Below, piece after piece: positions 11,035 through 22,810 of a stretch of DNA of 64,000 nucleotides (positions are counted from its first letter, which is position 1; the number at the start of each line of letters is the position of its first letter). The stretch is taken from contig CM065173.1 of NCBI GenBank assembly GCA_033026295.1, forward strand, positions 5,580,001 to 5,644,000, read 5' to 3'. A model generated the notes under the pieces. The model searched no databases, had not been told where the DNA came from, and saw only the letters and a list, made by a program, of their open reading frames with translations. The position numbers and the translations under genes are program-made. Source of the DNA: Channa striata. Taxonomy: Eukaryota; Chordata; Actinopteri; Anabantiformes; Channidae.

Positions 11035-11345
11035 GCTTTATTCAGACCCCAGGTACACTTTGGCAAAACTATTGGAAGCTTCAGGAGCGGCACCATTTGA
11101 TGCCATGATAACAACTTTATATACACACAAAGACACAATTAGGCTTAGAGAAAACAAATGCAAACAAAGTAAAACACGTAAAATTGCAAGATAAATTACA
11201 TAAAAATACTACAAATAGTGACGATGACACACGTGAATCACGTGCACCATTACGATCACCACTACACACAGGTAAATATAACGCACTGGACAAAGCGACG
11301 CTTTTTGACGCTCTGGAATTAGAGCGGGCTGGAAGACCTGCTCCG
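11035..11345 (-). repeat. Dispersed element family M, copy 1 (internally deleted)
   Basis: The segment matches the reverse complement of 21.59-21.96 kb in order: 'aacaactttatatacac', 'ttagagaaaacaa', 'gataaattacataaaaa', 'cacgtgcaccat', then the end block 'aaagcgacgctttttgacgc' followed by a T-rich 'ctggaattagagcggg'. About 80 bases present in the 21.6-kb copy, including the tRNA-like B-box stretch, are missing here. The orientation is given relative to the tRNA-like part of the 21.6-kb copy. Confidence 0.6.
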
Positions 11346-11616
11346 CCTGGTTACTCCAATACGCCACTTTGGATTCATGTCCCAGACACATGAGAACTGC
11401 CATGTTTGACCCCTGCCGCAGCTCAGAAGGGGATGTCAGCTACAAGAAGTGTAGCTCAGTAGCGCTTCAGTGCTTTGGGTTCAGATTTCATTAGATTAGT
11501 GAGTAAACTGTACTAAACATGCACACTTAGAATCAAACAGGATTTTTAAAGAAATCTGCAGTTACATCTTAGCAACAGTAACAGTATACATATACATATA
11601 CATGTACATTACATAC

Positions 11617-11845
11617 ATAAGCTCAGTTGATAAGGCAGTCGTCCATAGACCTCAGGACCATTGGTTCGATCCCCGGTCCCTGATTGTTGCGTGTCAAAGT
11701 GTCCTTGTGGCAAGACACTGAACCCCAAATTGGCCCTGGTGGGTCAGATGAGCACCCTTGCATCCTGTGTGTGTGTGTGCACCAAATTACTCTGCTTACA
11801 AAGTTGCTTTGGATAAAGTGTCTGCGAAATGTAAACATTAAAACT
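11617..11845 (+). mobile_element. tRNA-derived SINE
   Basis: The head has a pol III A-box-like 'gctcagttgataagg' (11621 on) and a near-perfect B box 'ggttcgatccc' (11663 on), spaced as in a tRNA. The body contains 'ggcaagacactgaacccc' and the 3' part 'gctttggataaagtgtctgc', both familiar from teleost SINEs. A short (TG)n sits in the body at about 11766. No clear target duplication is visible. It is probably an old, non-coding insertion. Confidence 0.75.
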
Positions 11846-11849
11846 GAGT

Positions 11850-13560
11850 GGAATATGAAAAATCAGTGTCCACACACATATTTTCATGTTTAAAAGTGGT
11901 TTAGTATAACTAACTACACAGCGGCCATGACATGAATGGTCTGTCACCATGGTGACTCATAGCTACAAAGACATTTCATCAGCTTTCCAAAGTATTTTAG
12001 CTCAGTGAGCAAGTTAAAAAAATGTGAAGGTGAAAGCACGACTGACACTAACTTTATAACTTTGATACGCTTTGATAACTAGATATTTTAGTTTTTGAAA
12101 AGTGTTTTAGAAAACTAGTGGATTGGTCTCTGGGAACAATTCCGTGCATAATATGTGCAGCAGCATTTAATGTCAAAGGTCGGGGGGAGAACACCGGTAG
12201 CATCTGTAGCAGGTTGTCGGTTAGCGCAACAACCTCTGCTCCGATCAAACGCTTTGACCTTCTGATCTCTGTGAGCAGCGTCGCACTGACATTCAGGCTA
12301 ATCCTGCCATCCATTGAAAGGCGGACACTTCATCACCGAAGCGCCTCGCGGTGGTGAGTAATTACATCTCGATTCGCTGTCGACCTGAGTCACCATGTGT
12401 GCATGAGTCACGGCACGGCACCTGCTGTCAGGTTACTGCAATCATTAAAACACAGCGTGAGCCGACAATAGGAAGTAAAAAAAAAAAAAAAAAAGACAAC
12501 ACTTAGGGAACGTGGAGGACAGACATGTGAGGATCTGTGCAAAGAGCTGAGCGCTGATGACAGTCCACCTGTCTGACAAGTGAGGATTTCCACAGAATGG
12601 TAGTGAAGGGATTATTCATTTACCTAAGGTACAAAAAACGTCAAATGTTACCTAAGCAGGAACATGTATCGAAAAAATGTTATTGCTAATGCATCCGTGT
12701 GTGTGTGTGTGTTTTTTATTCCTGCCACGGTTTTATTTTAATGGAGTGCAGTTTGTGGGGATTTTCTTGTCTTTCAGGCTGATTCATCCGTGCAAAAGAA
12801 GTAAAGAAAGTGTTAGAACAAAGAAACATGGTTGAACAAATGCTTTGAGTTCTTTCATAAAAGGTCAAGGGTACAAGTGTGTGTTTCTCCATTTCTGAAG
12901 GAGGGAAGGCAGCTCCGAGTCCCAAGGTGCATGCGAGCGTGAACCATCTGCACACAGAGCTGTACATTCTCAGCATTTTCAAATTCTGGGTCAGTTTTGG
13001 ATGAATTTAGCAACCTTTGGCTCCGTGTTTGGTTCCCAGTTGTAACAATGAGCCATTTTCCATTCACTCCTGCTGTGATTCACACTTGTGACTCATGGGC
13101 ATGAAAGTATTCAGAGACGGTATCCAAACTGACACACACACAGAAATTTCTCAGACACAAACTTGAAATAACTAAGAATGATGCCTGTAACAAAAAGCCA
13201 CGTTATCTTGTTCCAGTGTGGAACAAACATCTCATGAGTTTCAGTTATTTTTGCCGCACAATGTTTCCACACTTACATTCGTTTTTTAAAACCTCTGTGT
13301 GTGAAAACTAATGGACGCAGCCGCTGCTTCCACTTGACTCAGTGTGTGCGTGATAATATAGGAATATTACAGTAAACTGAGGATGCAAATGATGCAGAAG
13401 GGAAAAAGAACTCATGCATGTTGGGGCCGAGTGCAGCGACAACCAATGCGAAGGTGAGTTGAAATGCACCTTTGCACCGCGCCTTTTATTCGGAGCCAGC
13501 TCCTATTGACGGCCTGCTGGGACTCTGAATTGAAAGGGCATGATCTTTTCTGAAGGCAGA
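11850..13560. other. Unannotated non-coding stretch
   Basis: Contains a poly(A) run at about 12478-12494 and a short (GT)n at about 12697-12712. The part at 12.12-12.36 kb is open on both strands and somewhat CpG-rich but matches no protein I know. Confidence 0.45.
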
Positions 13561-13601
13561 CGGGATTTTACAGATAATATTTTCAGAACCACATCAAGCC
13601 A

Positions 13602-13993
13602 ATTAGCACAGCAGCAGCTAAGCTGGTGCATGCTGGGAGCCTGCGAATGCACGAGAATTATGTGTGTGTGTGTGTGTGTGTGTGCATCTGTTTTATGTAA
13701 GCTCAGCCATATGTTCATATTCCGACTGTAAGCGGTCGTGCATCGTCCTGCACGTCTCTTTGCAGTCATGTGGAGGGTTAAAATTATCCCAGGCTCGTTA
13801 GCTAAAGTGTCCCAAGTGTCTGCTAATTAGCACATAATAGGACAGGCGCGTCCGCCACATGGGGGTCTGTAATTTAAGAATAAAGTTCATTTTCTTTCCT
13901 CAGACATTCCTCACAACCGTGACCGGGCGACTACAATTAGCCTCCTCTCCATTAGCATCGCTTGTCAGCCATGAACCATCCGTTATTATTAGC
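13602..13993 (+). promoter_or_regulatory. Cluster of ATTAGC hexamers, candidate enhancer
   Basis: Five ATTAGC words, all on the plus strand, lie at 13602, 13826, 13936, 13951 and 13988, plus GTTAGC near 13798. One is in the context TAATTAGC. A given hexamer on one strand is expected about once in 4 kb in random sequence. TAATTA/ATTA cores are bound by many homeodomain factors, so this could be cis-regulatory. The (TG)n at 13661-13684 lies inside. Function is inference only. Confidence 0.25.
13661..13684. repeat. (TG)n microsatellite
   Basis: Uninterrupted TG run of 24 bases. Confidence 0.9.
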
Positions 13994-14139
13994 TATTACA
14001 CTACATCCAGCACAGGAGGGACAAATCTCAGGGCGCCCACTCCTTTATGAAACAAAAGCCCTTTTTCCAGCTCATTTTGGTGTAATTTGTCATGTTCGGG
14101 GAGTTTCCGATGAAAAGAAACTTGCGGTTTTCCAGGCAG

Positions 14140-14163
14140 TTTTTTTTTTTTTTTTTTTTTTTT
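14140..14163. repeat. Poly(T) tract
   Basis: Run of 24 T followed by CAG. It has the look of a polypyrimidine tract and AG, but no coding frame follows, so I treat it as simple sequence. Confidence 0.9.
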
Positions 14164-14169
14164 CAGCCC

Positions 14170-17100
14170 TGAAAGACGATGTTTAACACGCGGAGGAACT
14201 TCGGGGGGCTGGCTCTGCCGGCGGGGGTGGGGTGGGGAGCAAACAGGAAACTGGAAATGTGACCGTGTTGAAGGTGTGAGCGCGTGAGCTGCAGCTGGAA
14301 ATAGAAAGTAGATGAATCACGTTCGGTTTGTTCTGTAATTGCAGTCTTTGTGTTCAGAGACGGAGAGAGAGGAGCCACAGTGAGCCATCTGGAGCTCCAG
14401 CTATCAGTTTCTGTGGAGGACTGAGAAATTATCACATATCAACAGATATCAACATTCACAGGGACCATTTCCAAAATTAGTCACTGCCAGCTGAAACATA
14501 TAACACCTCTAATGAAGGAACGAGTCAACGCTGCTTGACTATTACTGAACTTTGCAGATATCTGAAGGCTAACGCAGTCCAAATATTAAATTACACGGTG
14601 AAATAACTTGTTTTTGTGCTTTCTCTGTTTATTAACATGTATAGAGCAACAGTTGCCAGGTTTAGTAACTTATTTCTATTTTACCTTTTCCTCAGTTCAC
14701 AATTTAAGAAAACTGTATGGAGACTCCAGCAAACTCACACAATCGTTTATTCATTTTTAAACACTCTGCACTCCTATTATACGTATAATATATAAATCTC
14801 ACATTGAAAAAACTAAAAAAAATGTTCTGATGATGCAGAGACAATGGAACATACATATAGTGGACAGGAAAGCAGCGTTTGATGATGCTTATTATAGTCT
14901 CAGGCTTTTTCTCCCTCTTGGTGCAGGGTGGGTAAGAGGAGCTCGCCATGAAACTGCAGTCATCGGCTTTTTACATTCACTGTTTTGTTCCTTTTCTTAT
15001 AAGATTTTGTCCTTTTCTTTTTAATATTTGTGTCATCATGCAAACATTGTTATGCAATCCAGTTTGACGTCATGTTTCTGGATCGTCATTTCTGGATAAA
15101 TAATTTAAATGTGTTTTATTCTTTTAAATTTGAGTCACATAATTTTTCATTTTTTTCTGAAGGATGTCAGAAAAAATAACCTGACAAACTTTACAAAAAG
15201 ATTTTTCTTATAAAAAATAATTATAATGATTAAAGAATCGAAATTAACCAAAAATAATATGCTGGTAACATAAAAAAAAATGATGACCATCAGGTTACTG
15301 TACTTTTATATTCAGTCATAGTGACAGTGGACGAGCAAGAGAAGGTGAAAAAGACCCTGTGGCATTTTTATTGAAATAAATCTGCTCTCTCTGTGTTGAC
15401 GTTTGAATAGAAGTTACAGGTGACTATATTTTGCCCTCGACATTTATCATTTGGTTCCTTCTGAAAGGAACCAAATGAAATAAAATCTTAACATTTGTTT
15501 GGGAAAAAAAAAACGCTGTCAGGAACAAAATGGGCATTTGTGTTTGATGGTTTGATTCCCTCCCGTATTGACTTTTGCTCCCATTTGTTTCCACTAATCG
15601 ACGGCTGATATTTAAAAATCGGCTGTAAACTGTAAACTGATGGCAGGAGACGGAGAGAGACGCTGACGTTCGCAGACAGCCCATCGATCCACGAGCCAGG
15701 GAGTCTCACTATCTCTGGCACTGCCCCTGCTAACCTTTACCACCACTGGTCGACAGGTCCATCAATCAGCGTGACTGACAGCTGCAGCGGCCCCTCATCC
15801 TCCCGATCGATGGCATGGATTTTCTCCTCTCAGACGCAGATATTATGACATCTGATGGCGATGCGGTTAATATTGTCCTATCTGAGATAAACACACCGAG
15901 CAAAGAGGGAGCCCAGGTGGAGATCAATCTGTGTGTCTGTCATCTTATCACCGTCATCGTTCAATAGCACTTTGGATGGAGGATGAATGCAGGTGGGAGG
16001 AGGGGGATCAATCATTTGCAAAGAGAACACAGAGGGCCCCCCGATATGGAAATGAAGTGTAAAACATCTGAGTTCAAATGCTGAAAAATCACAAAGTTCC
16101 ACCAGACATTTTATAGCTCTTCACATTGTATTACCCCACCGCCATCCTCCCCAGGGCTGCGTGTAACGTTCTTACTCACGCCTTGTTACCCCCGGTATAA
16201 GTATGACTGACCTCACAGAGAGGAGGTGGAGCTGACAGATCACCAAAGACCCTCGTCAACATTACGGCCAAGCGACCATGCTGGCGCCCTGCACGACGAT
16301 CTGCATGGACCTTCGAATTAACAGTGAACGCAGCATAAAACATCATCATCATGTCTTGGACACAGGAGCTTTCATTTGACACCTGTTGCAGAGTTTTGAA
16401 CGTTGTCTCTTATTTAACTTTAAAGCTTTATTAATTAATCAATTGCGGACATGAAGGAAGTTCCATCATTTGAATTTATTACAGATTGAAATCTGCGGCG
16501 TTCATTTTCAGTCAAAGTAGAAGTGGCAGCAGTTTTTTTTAAAGCATTTAAAAAACCATGATAAAAATATGGGCTCCTGTTATTTATTCTGTGTCCAGCA
16601 GAGTCAAACTGTGACACTTATAAACGTAATAAAGTTGTTTGGATTTGAGGTGTTTGATATTTGAATTGAATGAATGAAAATCTGGGAGTTCAACTTATTT
16701 AGCTTTTGAATAAACAGAATTTGCACATTAACAGACTTCCCAGCATGCATTGTTTGGATCAAAAAGCCTCTTGTAGTGTGAAACAAGTTATCATTTTTCG
16801 GTTTAGTCATGCTATTGTAGGTCACATACCCCCCCCACACTTTTTTATTTCCTAAAATCAGATTTTCAGGTTTTTCCATATTTGAAAAAAATTCAGCTGA
16901 CTTTATTAACAGCTGTTGCGCTGTGATATTATCACTCTTCTTCCACTGAATTTGTTGACTCTTTATATTAATATACAACAGGATGAGATTTTTTATACTA
17001 CATTTACTTGGAAAAATTATTTAGAATCAGAAAATTCTAAATAATTCATTTTAGCTCTGGCATCTTTTGTTATAAAGTATATTTGCTTTGGTTTTGACAG

Positions 17101-20100
17101 TGATTTTTGGGTACACATTTTAGGTACAAGTACAGGTTCTATATATTCTCATGTTTAGGCCAATTTATAAAAAGTATTCTTTTTGTGACAGTGATGAAAA
17201 ACAGTTTTAAAAAATCTTAAATTTACAAGTGAGCTCAATGAAGAAAATATTTATTTTTGGATATGTTTTTTCAATCTAAAGAATAAAGAGTGACTCACAA
17301 CTATATGGTATTTTTGTTTCATAGAACACAAGGCTCACCTAAGGGGCAGGGGGTCGATGATTACATAGATAAAGAATTGGAAAGTGAATTAAAAGTCGAG
17401 TGACTGAGTTGAGAAGAGTCGAAAGAGGCAGAGAAAATTTTCTGCTCAGTCATTGTGTTAGATCCATTTTAATAAAACACTGGCGTATTTGAAATTGGAC
17501 CCCGAATGATCTCAAATAATTAAAGATCCTCCTCTGTTTGTACATAAACGGGGCTGACATCTAGGAGATCATTTAGTTCATTTAAAGTCTTTTCAGAAGA
17601 ATAGTCAGAATAATTATGGCTCACAAACAGCTCTGACACCACTTCTGAATGGGAATTATCGCTGTGGGAATTGTGCTCATTGTCATAATACTTTTAAAAG
17701 GACACCGTTTTTCTGAGAACACAGCTAAAAGCATTTCTACATGTGCTCCAACTCGTCATGTTTGTGATGCACTGCCCTTGTGGTCCAGCCTCTACAGGCC
17801 GGCCCTCCAGAAAACTCCTCAGACTAAATGAATTAAAGAACATATTTAACCGATGACATGACATGAGCAGCCTTACTTATAGACAAGCCTGCCGAAAGCT
17901 CAATTTAGCTTTTATTTCTAATGATATTTGATGATTGTTAACCCTTGTTTGTTGTGAAATTGTAATGAATTTGTAGAGTCGATATTTTTGAATTATAAGC
18001 ATTATGTTGGACTTTATTATTTAGAATGTACTCGTGATTTTTTTTTTTTTATGAGGACTCGACTGAGACAGACAGATGGACATGCTTAGACACGTCTTCC
18101 TTGAGTGAAATGATGGAAATTTCCCCCTTTTTATCCAGCTGATGAAGGTCCAAGACATTTAAATTAATATTTATTGCAGTTCAAGTGAGACAGTGTGCAG
18201 GAGTGTTTTTTTTTTTATATTTTATTTTAAGTGTCTGAAACCTTGAAACTATAGTTTGAAACATGATGGAAAGTTTGTGTGCACATTCAGCTACTCCTTT
18301 TTATCATAATTCCAAGAATGCTAAGCACGATAACGGTTTGGTTTGAATTCTACTCCCAGACACTGGATGCAGCTTCAGATGTTATATTTGCAGTGACGGT
18401 GATGAAAAATGGTTCCAGCGACTGTGGCTAAAGAACTGACAAATGCAAAAGGAAAATAAATCATCTGCTTGGGAGTAAAGGCAACTAAAACGTTGTCTTA
18501 ATGCAAATGAACTGGTTTAATTTCATCTTGCATAAAACCTGGATCCTTTAAGAACGTTTCCAGATGTTTGTATTAAAATCAACTAATTTGGGGTAAGTGT
18601 GCAGGGACCAAAGGTGACAAAAAGCTGTATAAAAATACTCATCTCTGGCATGGACATGTTCAATATCTATAAAACTAAATGAATAAGAGGTTGCCAGGTT
18701 TTTACACATAAAACACATCAGACTTTTTTTTTGATGAACAAAATGAGAAAAGCTAAGCAGTGTGGGAAGCTTCCTGATGTCTGTTGTCCATCCTCAGGTC
18801 CATAAACCAACACTAGAATCAGATGGATGCGGGTGTAGAAGTTAGTTTGTTCACTGTTGTTCCGAGTGAAGTTGTGCTGCACTGTAAACTGTGAGCCGAA
18901 CAGAGCCGTGCGCTGTCTCGACACTGTCCATACCGTCGCGTCTGACTGTAGGGAATCATTATATGCCATCTGAGGATGTTTATTAATGACCTTGGCATGG
19001 CTGGGGGTGGCTGCCATGCTGTTAATGCTATTCACTGGCACACAGCGAACCGTGGCAGCGCACAAAGAGAGGCAGGGAGGCAGAGGACAAGGCGCCTGGT
19101 GGACATCCATATTAATGCCAAGCTCGGCCTGTGTTCTGCTGCCATGAGCCCCAGCTGAAGTCCAGACAGAGCAGCCTGATCCCTCAGGACGCCGCTCCTT
19201 TATCTTCATACCAGCACATCCACTCCGGCCCAAACTGTCACGAGATGTCTCAAAAGATGACTGGTGATGTCCTCACGGTGACTTCGGATGCTTCTGATGT
19301 TTCAAGAAGTTCTTGAGACATCTGAGGGCAAAGTTTGGGAGTTAGAACAGAGAAGATCTGAAAGTAAAAGGGACGGGCCGAGGTGAAGTTTTGTGCATCA
19401 CAGTGAAAACAAACTCAAACTAAACACACAGATCTGTGAACCAGACAAACAAACACCGTTCACACTCAATATATTATCTGAAACAAACGTTTGCCACATT
19501 CTTCAGTCTAATTCTGTACTGCATGTGTTTCAAAGGATGCACCCTGGTTTATAAAGATTAAAATGTCCATAATCAGAGCTAAACTGTCATCTTGCAGAGG
19601 GACAAAAATCACATTCACTCATACACTCTGTAGTAACTGTGCAAAAATCTTTTTCCAACTGTATGTGCACAGATAGTTGTGTGCTCAAACTAAACTTCAC
19701 GAGGGAAACCACAGTTCAAGACATTAAAATCTGGCAGAGTATTCTGTGGATTTGTTCTGAAACAGTTTGACCAACTTGCACATATTTGCTGCACCTCCTA
19801 CTTTAAAATCCTCTTTTGAAGAACCTATTGAATCATCTTTACCTTCACATCACATGAGCAGAACTAGGATTGTCTCTGTGAATTGCGTCCGTGTCCTGTG
19901 ATCCTGCGATGTGGTTTTCATGATGAAACAACAAGGTCAGACACAATCAGCTTCACATTCTCTCTCTAATGTGTGAAATGACTTTAAAGCAGGAATAATC
20001 CTAATCTGGTTTCACAGGTGGATCGTCTTTGTGCTGCTTTTGACCTTCCGTCACACGCCTCATTGTCAAATCCACTTTTCTGATGCAAACTGGATGAAAT

Positions 20101-21574
20101 GCCCGAACAAAACGGCCTGCTGAATATTTTAAACCCCTCCACACACAGCGAGGGTTTTATTCACCGCTTGCTCTCGGAGAAGCCGCTGTGTTTTGCTGCC
20201 TTTGCAGGTATCGATTCCGAAAGCAGCATCTCGGTCTAACAGGTAGCGGAGAGCTGCTGGTGGGCCAGGGGCTGCTCTTCTGCACAAATATTTAAAACAT
20301 GCAGGCATTGGGAGACGAGAAGCGAGTCTCGTGCATGCAGTTATACATATCTTACAGTCAGAAGCAGGAACATTGAGGAACCTGGTTTGTGGGAGGAGAA
20401 CACGTCCCACTGTCCTCTAGGGTTTTTAAAGACTGATTTTAATAGAGGGACAAACAGAGAGTGAACCCTCAGTGTCTCAGTCGCTGCCTAATTCATTTTC
20501 CACACAGCAGCCAGATGAAGAGATGTGCTCTATCTGCCTCGCCAGTCCCACAACTTCTGTGGCGCAATTGTGCGTTTTCAGACCGTGTCATCCACATCGA
20601 GCACCTCGGAGGCAGAGCGTGGCTGAGCGAGCGCGCACAACGCAGTGTTCAAGACTCTAACAGATGATGTTAACCCATACACTGAAACTCCTCTGCTCAG
20701 CCTGTGCCTCCACTGTCCACCGCACCATCAGTGTTGTCAAAAACAAAGACATTTTCTTTCATTTTATGCAAAGGAATTTTAAATGTAAACTGAGAAGAAA
20801 AAAAGACGGAGCAGCAGATGCTGACAATATGTTCTGTCTGCTTTTAGAAAGGAGACAGCAGCCTTTCTGTCCACTACTGCATATACATTTCTACAGTAAT
20901 GTTAGAACAAATTAATTTTTTTCTGACAGCTGCTTTGTGGGTGAAAAAACTGTTTTTGTAATTTTGATTGTTTGAAATTGTTGAGCACTCTGGTATTTTT
21001 TTAAAGCTGATGTGGCAACGAAATTTGGCTTGTTTCTAGCATTAATTGGAAGCTGAGATCGGTCTGAATCTACAGCCGTGCCATTATATGTTTAAAAAAA
21101 TAATAATAATCTAGTAATTGTTTCATCCTGTTAAAAACTGGCTCAACTGAAACCTGGATTCTCATTACAGCAGTTTTTCTGTCCCCTTTCACAGACAGGC
21201 AATATGTCCAGTTAAAAATACTGTAGAAACTGCAACTGATAAGAAAGAAGGTGCATAACGACAGTGGCACCACATAAAAATGCCTCGAGTTTAATTCAAG
21301 TTTAATTCGTGCATTAACTAATGTGCAATTTCAGACATTTTTCTGTCTAAAACCAGACTTCATGTTGTTTAAATAAATTGAAGCACACAGAATAAATGTG
21401 GTGCTGTGTGTGTTGATTCTGTGTTCTGGCTGAGAGACAGTCATGGGGTGAACGAGCCTTTTTGATCAGGGGCCACTTCATTCTACATATCACCATGTGT
21501 CGGTGTATTTCTTAATATCCAGCTGTCAGCTGTAGCGGAATTTCCAAAGTGCTCACTTTGGCCTTCTACAACAA
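14170..21574. other. Unannotated non-coding stretch
   Basis: A 7.4-kb stretch in which I can support no gene or mobile element. The longest frame (minus strand, 18718-19233, 171 codons) has Cys/Ser-rich low-information sequence, no domain, and shadow frames on the other strand. The GC-richer parts near 18.9-19.2 and 20.1-20.65 kb are possible conserved non-coding DNA, but I have no comparison. Confidence 0.5.
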
Positions 21575-21965
21575 AAAGGTTACAAGCCCATTCTCATTCC
21601 CAAGGCGTCAAAAAGCACCGCTTTGTAAAAAATAGCGAGGTCATAGCGAGGTGGACAGGGTGGTGGATTGGACAACAAGACACAGGATTTTTCCACAAGA
21701 GACCAGGGTTTGACTCCAGTGCGAGACATTGTTCTTTAATGACGAACGTAACACGACATGGTGCACGTGGTTACTACGGTAAGGAAAGTAAACGTGAGTC
21801 ATCACAGTTTTTATGTAATTGTTATCTTGTCACTCAAGCTTATGCTGAAGTTGTTTTCTCTAACCCTAAAATTTTTTTATGTTTATGAAGTTGTTCTTGT
21901 GGCGTTGCACTTCTGGAGTGTCCAAAAATAGCGTTTGGAGTGAAGCAAGTACGTATGAGATGTGA
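21575..21965 (+). repeat. Dispersed element family M, copy 2 (fullest copy)
   Basis: The copy begins with 'cattctcattcccaaggcgt' and 'caaaaagcaccgctttg'. It then has a tRNA-like stretch with A-box-like 'tagcgaggtggacaggg' and B-box-like 'gggtttgactcc' (about 21645-21725). It ends with 'taaccctaaaa', 'gaagttgttcttgtgg' and 'ccaaaaatagcgtttgg'. The matched copies at 11.0 kb and 57.5-58.4 kb run in the opposite orientation. The end block is close to a palindrome of the type AAGCGNCGCTTTTTGACGC. Whether it is a SINE, a TIR element, or a composite is not settled. Confidence 0.65.
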
Positions 21966-22074
21966 TATTTGCATCGGCTGCGTTATTGTTTAACCGGGAT
22001 ACACAGGTTTATATATTCAATCCTGTCTCACCAATTGCTTATATGAAATAGAATCGTGGTTTACTTCCAATTTT

Positions 22075-22645
22075 CTTCAACGTAAAGGGTGACAAGACTG
22101 AGGTACTTCCAAATCCAGCCTCTCTCAATCTGCAACCTTCTTCCTTCCCATCGATGTGCACTCTGTTACTCCGTCCCCCCACATTAAGAACCTGGTCTTT
22201 TCTCTTTGATAGCACCTTATGATTTGTTCCCCATGTCAATAGCGCCACACAAACATGTCACGTCCATCTTCGTAACGTTGCTCGCCTTCCTCCTTCTGTC
22301 CTCGTCCACTCTTTAGTTACTTCCTGTTTTGACTGTAATGCTCTGTGATCTGCTATCTCACACAAGCTTCTCCATGTTGCCCCCACCCTCCAATGGCTTC
22401 CCATCAAACATCCTGTTGACCTCACACCACATTACATTTCAGAGCTGCTACAAACATATGCCCCTTCCCTTTACTCTTTGCGGGTCTTTTTTCCACACCC
22501 ACCGCATCTTTGACCACCATGGATTCTGGGCCATTCAGTCACGCTGCCCTTCGTCTTTGGAACTCGCTTCCTGACAATTTTCGTAACACAAATTCTTTAT
22601 CCTCAGTCAGAATTCATCTGTTTAAAATGGATTATTTCTTTGTAA
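22075..22645 (+). pseudogene. LINE ORF2 C-terminal remnant (different lineage from the 26-kb copy)
   Basis: Translating across several frameshifts gives DKTEVL, then LFDSTL and PHVNSATQTCHVHLRNVARL. Further on come LQWLPIK, YISELLQTYAP, and finally HAALRLWNSLPDNFRNTNS with LSSVRIHLFK. This is the order of the post-RT and C-terminal part of fish L2/Rex1-like LINE ORF2 proteins (KTEV, HLRN, LHWLP, LWN-LP motifs). The catalytic core is absent and the frame is broken at least three times. The sequence differs clearly from the 26-kb LINE, so it is a separate family or a much older copy. Confidence 0.65.
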
Positions 22646-22677
22646 TAAGCCATTTTGATACGTGAATCTAAATTTCC

Positions 22678-22810
22678 TGTAGGTGTGAATGAGAGTGTGA
22701 ATGGTTGTGTTTCTGTGTATGTCTCTCTGTGTTGGCCCTGAGACAGACTGGAGAACTGTCCAAGGTGGACCCCATCTCTGAGCCTGAACAGAGATAATGG
22801 ATGGATGACT
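22678..22810 (+). repeat. Dispersed teleost repeat, 3' half
   Basis: 'gtaggtgtgaatgagagtgt', 'gaatggttgtgtttctgtg', 'tgttggccctgagacagact' and 'gataatggatggatgac' are the 3' half of the repeat also seen at 4.5 kb, here on the plus strand and directly downstream of the LINE remnant. Confidence 0.6.

Noticed and set aside
14140..14166. Poly(T) tract followed by CAG as a splice acceptor
   Set aside because: No conserved or long frame follows, so it is better explained as a homopolymer.
18718..19233. 171-codon minus-strand open frame
   Set aside because: The longest apparently unique frame, but with no domain, no splice pattern, and competing open frames on the plus strand. GC content explains the lack of stops.
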